From assembly GCA_003456455.1 (NCBI GenBank), contig DMRV01000152.1, forward strand, positions 1 to 11,059: a stretch of 11,059 bases of DNA, in the 5' to 3' direction. Below, in pieces: positions 7,619 to 11,059 of this stretch. How positions within the stretch are numbered: the first letter of the stretch is position 1; each line of letters opens with the position of its first letter. Under the pieces are notes generated by a model, which was not told where the DNA came from, searched no databases, and saw only the letters and a program-made list of their open reading frames with translations. The translations under genes were made by a program, and so were the position numbers. This DNA is from Flavobacteriales bacterium. Its GTDB lineage: Bacteria; Bacteroidota; Bacteroidia; UBA10329.

Positions 7619-8647
7619 TTAGTCCTTCACCTTGGTTATGTTTTCGTATCCGATAATGACCAGAAGTGCCATGACGAACGTAGAAATCGTTGAGATTAAT
7701 ACAATCAACCATCGTATTGGGTAGCTTTTTTTCTCAGCTGGAAAAGCGTTGTTTACAATAAACTTGTGTGGGAGTGTTTGCTCAGCATCAACTCTAGCTT
7801 CTTGGTATTTAGCTCTCAAGTGACTGAGTTGTTCCTTCTCATGTTCCAGCATATCTCGGATAGAAACATAAGCGCCACCGTACTGAGATAAGATTTCAAG
7901 TTTCTCTTCAAGTTTTTGTGCTGCTTGTGTCTTGTTCTCCAATATGGCCTTGGCATAATACTCGTTAAAACGCTCGGACATTGACTCGTAATCGTTAATG
8001 CCCATTCTACGCATAGAATTCAGGGAGTCTTCCAAAACTCTTACGTATTCTTTCATTTCTAAGTACTCAGCTTCAGCAATCCTCATTGCTTTAAAAGCGC
8101 GCTCTTTTTGCATTCTGTTTTTTACAGAATCTACCAATGCGGCAATATTATTGGCTATTTCAGCCGCTAAAAATCGATCTGTATCTAGCACATCTATTCT
8201 AACAGATTGAAACTCAGTTCTCTTGTAAGTAATGTTGCCCTCGTATTCTTTGAATAGTTTGGTTTGCTTGTACACATCCGAAGTATCAATTTCGTAGTGA
8301 CGCATCAAATCAAATTTCTGAACAACACGGGAGCGAATCTCATCTGAATTCAAGATTTGAATTAACTGTTCAGCTTGTTCTTCTTCACCAAATGACAGGA
8401 GATCTTGCTTAGAAACATTGTTCTTAGACAGCAGCGATTTAGAAATAGAAGCGGTGGATGTCGGAAACATAATTACCGTGCTCTCAAATTTGGGAGCAAT
8501 GAACTTTGGCGCGCTGAAAATAGCTGATAATACAGCCGCAGCAAAAGAGAGAATCAGCAGTGGTTTTTTCCAACGAACTACGAATAAAAGCAGGTTGGAG
8601 GAATCGAAATCCAAACCGTTTTCAGTACCATTATTTTTCTCCGCCAT
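7619..8647 (-). CDS. Wzz-type polysaccharide chain-length determinant (first of tandem pair)
   Basis: This 342-residue protein has the same fold plan as the next gene. TM1 is at about 29-45 and the periplasmic Wzz domain contains 'EEEQAEQLIQILNSDEIRSR' and 'TEFQSVRIDVLDTD'. A long charged, probably coiled-coil segment covers about 175-290, then 'EKKSYPIRW', TM2 (about 313-333) and a short cytoplasmic tail. It is longer than its partner, mainly by an insertion after 'TVIMFP' (about 65-90). It lacks a kinase domain. It is the first gene of a wzz-wzz-wzy operon, and an exact TAnnTTTG box lies about 20 bases before its ATG. Two adjacent Wzz proteins might form a mixed oligomer or give two chain-length modes; that is inference. 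Confidence 0.9.
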   Translation of the reverse strand: MAEKNNGTENGLDFDSSNLLLFVVRWKKPLLILSFAAAVLSAIFSAPKFIAPKFESTVIMFPTSTASISKSLLSKNNVSKQDLLSFGEEEQAEQLIQILNSDEIRSRVVQKFDLMRHYEIDTSDVYKQTKLFKEYEGNITYKRTEFQSVRIDVLDTDRFLAAEIANNIAALVDSVKNRMQKERAFKAMRIAEAEYLEMKEYVRVLEDSLNSMRRMGINDYESMSERFNEYYAKAILENKTQAAQKLEEKLEILSQYGGAYVSIRDMLEHEKEQLSHLRAKYQEARVDAEQTLPHKFIVNNAFPAEKKSYPIRWLIVLISTISTFVMALLVIIGYENITKVKD

Positions 8648-8667
8648 CCTATCTAAAAATGAGTTTG

Positions 8668-8675
8668 CAAAAGTA
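8668..8675 (-). promoter_or_regulatory. -7 promoter box (TACTTTTG) upstream of the wzz-wzz-wzy operon
   Basis: On the minus strand TACTTTTG is an exact match to TAnnTTTG, 20 bases before the first wzz ATG and inside the 48-bp gap after wzx. The -33 region is weak. It suggests that wzz-wzz-wzy can be transcribed separately from wzx. Confidence 0.5.
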
Positions 8676-8695
8676 AAAATTTTTGAAAGCTAAGT

Positions 8696-10162
8696 CTAGC
8701 TAGATTTCTCGCTTTTTGGAACGTTTAACTGACGAATGATTCTTAGGTCAGGTATCAATGCTAAAATGGTAAGTATTCCGCCTAAAACAAGGACCGACAA
8801 TCCACCAGTTATCCAGTTTACACTGTTCAGGAAATATCCTGTAGTCGAAATCAGAACGAATGGAATCAGGAGGTAGAGCAAATTACGGTTTGCTGTGAAT
8901 TTGAATAGTTTAATTGCGACAAATAGCTGTAAAGAGAAAGCAATTAGCTGAGTTATGAGACAGGTTATTGCTGCACCATAAGCCCCTAGCTTAGGAATAA
9001 GAATGCCGTTTATGATAAGGCTTGATGTGACTCCAATTAAAGCTATGATGTTCAATTGTTTAAGGCTTCCATTTGCGGTAAGAAGTGTGCCAATGATATA
9101 TGCTCCTGCCATTGGTATAAGGGAAAGCATTAATAAGGAAAGAATACGTCCCGATTCAAGCGTATGCTCTGTGTAGAGCATGGACATAATATCCGTTGCG
9201 TAAAACCAGCAAATAACTCCTAACGTAAAAGCCGGGATGAGAATAAGCTTAGACGCCATATGCACCAATGGTCTGATATCTTCCTTCAGTTTTAGCATAC
9301 GCGAAAACATGGGAAGCAAGAGCACAGCAAACAAATAAGCAATCATGTTACTGGCATCTAATAAGCGAAATGCTTGTGCGTAAATACCTGTTTGTTCTTT
9401 GCCATCAGGCAGTATTCGTTCAATAAGAACGGAATCAACTCGTCCGTAAATGCTCATTAGCAGAATAAGGAGTGCAAATGGTAGACTCTGCTTTAGTATA
9501 AGTACCAACATGGCAGGGTTCCATTTAAACATAAAAGGCCCACCACGTTTCAGAACTACGGCTAATGCAAAAAGAGCCGTTGAGCTGTAAGCGAAAGTTT
9601 GGAGATATACGAACCACTCAATTTGAAAAGGAGTTGAACGCTGCATAAAAAAGAGCACCCACCCACAGGTGATAATCATGAGCAGTCTGTCCATGATAGA
9701 AACCAAGCTATCTATCTTAAACAGTTGCAGCCCGGCAATGTTGGAACGGAAAAACAAGATAGAAGAGAGTAGAAATTGGTTGAAGCAAAGCAAGGCTAAC
9801 ATCATCATTTGATTTTGCGAATAGCCGAGCATAAAGCCGGCAAACGCGCAAATAATCAAATAGCCAACGGCCAAAAGCAACCGCAGGGCAACAATTCTAG
9901 GGAAGTACTTTCCGAGTAGGTGTTCATGCTGCGATACGTTTCGATTATTGAAATTACTTATGCCTAAATCGAGAAATACGTTAAGAATAAACGCAAAATT
10001 GAATAGAGCGAAGTAAGAACCGTAAACTTCTGCACCTACTTCATTCTGTACCGCACGGTCTATGCCGAAAATCCAAAATGGCTTAACCAGCAGGTTCAGA
10101 AATAGAAGGAATGCTAGGTTGGAAAGGAATTTTAGTTGCATAGTCCGTGGCAAATCTACCAT
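8696..10162 (-). CDS. Wzx-type lipid-linked oligosaccharide flippase
   Basis: This is a member of the MOP superfamily (polysaccharide biosynthesis/flippase) that moves undecaprenyl-linked repeat units across the inner membrane for Wzy to polymerise. The 488 residues are very hydrophobic, with about 12-14 membrane segments. The N-terminus has 'FLNLLVKPFWIFGIDRAVQ', a stretch characteristic of Bacteroidota flippases of this type, followed by 'VGAEVYGSYFALFNFAFILN'. 'LKLGAYGAA'-like and 'LTANGSLKQLN' segments in the second half fit the family. The reported start is the outermost ATG. An ATG seven codons in (10141) gives the more usual 'MQLKFL' beginning and is an equal candidate. The gene lies 48 bp upstream of the wzz pair in the same direction and is divergent from the glycosyltransferase. 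Confidence 0.9.
   Translation of the reverse strand: MVDLPRTMQLKFLSNLAFLLFLNLLVKPFWIFGIDRAVQNEVGAEVYGSYFALFNFAFILNVFLDLGISNFNNRNVSQHEHLLGKYFPRIVALRLLLAVGYLIICAFAGFMLGYSQNQMMMLALLCFNQFLLSSILFFRSNIAGLQLFKIDSLVSIMDRLLMIITCGWVLFFMQRSTPFQIEWFVYLQTFAYSSTALFALAVVLKRGGPFMFKWNPAMLVLILKQSLPFALLILLMSIYGRVDSVLIERILPDGKEQTGIYAQAFRLLDASNMIAYLFAVLLLPMFSRMLKLKEDIRPLVHMASKLILIPAFTLGVICWFYATDIMSMLYTEHTLESGRILSLLMLSLIPMAGAYIIGTLLTANGSLKQLNIIALIGVTSSLIINGILIPKLGAYGAAITCLITQLIAFSLQLFVAIKLFKFTANRNLLYLLIPFVLISTTGYFLNSVNWITGGLSVLVLGGILTILALIPDLRIIRQLNVPKSEKSS
10151..10158 (-). promoter_or_regulatory. Possible -7 box (TAGATTTG) for wzx
   Basis: TAGATTTG on the minus strand matches TAnnTTTG exactly but lies between the two candidate wzx ATGs. 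If used, the transcript would begin only a few bases before the ATG at 10141 and would exclude the ATG at 10162. The match could be chance in AT-rich DNA. Confidence 0.25.
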
Positions 10163-10165
10163 TTG
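10157..10165 (+). promoter_or_regulatory. Weak -7-like element for the glycosyltransferase gene
   Basis: TACCATTTG, with one extra base relative to TAnnTTTG, is preceded at 18 bases by TTG (10136-10138). If used, the transcript would start just before the GGTTAACC repeat and give a leader of about 40 nt carrying the hairpin. It is a poor match and only a possibility. Confidence 0.2.
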
Positions 10166-10174
10166 AAAACACTT

Positions 10175-10193
10175 GGTTAACCACAGGTTAACC
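10175..10193. repeat. Duplicated 8-bp palindrome GGTTAACC-aca-GGTTAACC
   Basis: Two identical copies of GGTTAACC, each its own reverse complement, sit 11 bp apart (one helical turn) between the divergent wzx and glycosyltransferase starts. In DNA this looks like tandem binding sites for a dimeric regulator. In RNA it can fold as an 8-bp stem with a 3-nt loop, followed on the plus strand by GC and TTTT, like a terminator or attenuator. The first copy is part of a longer 10-bp palindrome (10174-10183). Confidence 0.6.
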
Positions 10194-10213
10194 GCTTTTA
10201 TTACATTGCCACA

Positions 10214-11059
10214 GTGCGAATTGCTGTCAATACACGGTTGCTCTTAAAGGATAGGCTAGAAGGCCTTGGGCGTTTTACGTATGAAACGCTGAAACTTATT
10301 ACCCAATCGCATCCGGAGCATGAGTTCTTTTTCCTCTTTGACAGGTCTTTTGATACCGATTTTGTCTTTGCCAATAACGTAACACCTATTGTGGTTCGGC
10401 CTCCAGCAAGACATCCGATGCTATGGCATGTTTGGTTTGAATTATCGCTGCCAAGCGTGCTGAAAAAGATTAAACCTGATTTGTTTTTATCACCAGATGG
10501 ATTCCTATCGCTGAAGTCTGATGTGGTGAGTTTGCCTGTTATTCACGATCTCAACTTTGTTCATAATCCAAAGGATTTGGCTCAGTCTCATGCGTGGTTC
10601 TACAACCGCTATTTTCCGATGTATGCTGCAAAGGCGAGTCGAATTGCGACAGTTTCTGAATTCTCTAAAACGGATATTTCCGAGCAATACGGAATAAATC
10701 CATCAAAGATTGATGTTGTGCATAATGGCGTTTCTGAACGGTTTAAGCCGCTTGATGAAACCCGCAAAACAACTGTTCAACAGAAATGGTCAGACGGCAA
10801 ACCTTATTTCATCTATGTTGGTGCCATTCATCAGCGGAAGAATATTGAACGTATGTTGGCAGCTTACGATAAATTCCGTGGGAAAAGTTCAGAACATCGG
10901 TTTGTTCTAGTTGGCAACAAAAAGTGGTGGACTTCCAATATGCAGGATGCGTTAGATTCGATGAATTTTAAACACGAAGTAGTGTTTACTGGCAGAGTTC
11001 CTGATGAAGACCTGAATGATTTGATGGGTGCTGCTTTGGCAAATGTTTACGTTTCCACT
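10214..11059 (+). CDS. GT4-family glycosyltransferase, 3' end beyond window
   Basis: 282 residues are visible with no stop before the window edge. The N-terminus 'MRIAVNTRLLL' followed by 'EGLGRFTYETL' is a typical Rossmann start of retaining GT-B enzymes. Other family landmarks are 'ARHPMLWHVWFE' (65-76), 'VIHDLNFVHNP' (109-119), 'ATVSEFSKTDI' (145-155), 'VVHNGVSERFKP' (168-179), 'YVGAIHQRKNIERMLAAY' (201-218) and 'FTGRVPDEDL' (258-267). The nucleotide-sugar-binding E-x7-E motif would follow just past the edge. The start is GTG; the frame closes upstream without an ATG, and this GTG gives the expected beta-strand. It probably adds a sugar to the lipid-linked repeat unit; donor and acceptor cannot be told. 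It diverges from wzx and probably heads a glycosyltransferase cluster. Confidence 0.9.
   Translation, partial: MRIAVNTRLLLKDRLEGLGRFTYETLKLITQSHPEHEFFFLFDRSFDTDFVFANNVTPIVVRPPARHPMLWHVWFELSLPSVLKKIKPDLFLSPDGFLSLKSDVVSLPVIHDLNFVHNPKDLAQSHAWFYNRYFPMYAAKASRIATVSEFSKTDISEQYGINPSKIDVVHNGVSERFKPLDETRKTTVQQKWSDGKPYFIYVGAIHQRKNIERMLAAYDKFRGKSSEHRFVLVGNKKWWTSNMQDALDSMNFKHEVVFTGRVPDEDLNDLMGAALANVYVST

Noticed and set aside
8695..8704. 10-bp palindrome TCTAGCTAGA across the wzx stop codon
   Set aside because: It is short, single-copy, mostly in coding sequence and has no T-run, so I do not call it a terminator or operator.
10710..10910. Plus-strand open frame starting with ATG
   Set aside because: It overlaps in another frame the glycosyltransferase region holding the conserved 'HNGV' and 'YVGAIHQRKN' motifs.

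Overview
The window looks like chromosomal DNA of a member of the Bacteroidota, probably a marine-type Flavobacteriales. The reasons are its moderately AT-rich composition, exact TAnnTTTG (-7 type) promoter boxes upstream of efp and of the first wzz gene, a secreted lamin-tail/CotH protein, the efp plus short lpxD-like gene pair, and a Wzx of the 'KPFWIFGID' type. The rank below phylum is inference. The window is densely coding: no stretch over about 120 bp lacks a gene, and I see no tRNA, rRNA, CRISPR array or insertion sequence.

Left part (1-1803, minus strand): a large secreted CotH-kinase-family protein, cut by the window edge. It consists of a signal peptide, a lamin-tail domain, a chitobiase C-terminal-type domain and a CotH kinase-like domain. 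Its frame is open throughout except for one in-frame TAA at 1390-1392, so it is either a recent nonsense pseudogene or carries a base error. Facing away from it are two overlapping small genes (1876-2254, plus strand) for paralogous cysteine-rich lipoproteins that keep the same cysteine spacing.

Middle part (2320-5195, plus strand): efp (elongation factor P) and a short LpxD-like acyltransferase sit 2 bp apart as one operon. Next comes a GAF plus SpoIIE-type PP2C phosphatase whose start cannot be ATG. That gene overlaps the next gene tail to tail by 24 bp.

Right part (5172-11059): a surface-polysaccharide assembly region. On the minus strand, read from the right, are a Wzx flippase, two tandem Wzz-type chain-length proteins without a kinase domain, and a Wzy/O-antigen-ligase family polymerase. 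wzz-wzz-wzy are almost contiguous (4 bp and 10 bp gaps) behind their own -7 box. Diverging from wzx on the plus strand is a GT4-type glycosyltransferase, truncated by the window end. Together these encode flipping, polymerisation and length control of a Wzx/Wzy-dependent polysaccharide. The glycosyltransferase probably opens a sugar-assembly cluster beyond the window. The wzx/glycosyltransferase intergenic region contains a duplicated 8-bp palindrome that is a candidate operator or leader hairpin.

The most notable points are the single stop codon in the CotH gene, the tandem cysteine-rich lipoproteins with translational coupling, the duplicated palindrome, the kinase-less tandem Wzz pair, and the high share of non-ATG starts. 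I do not see a clearly new multi-gene system.
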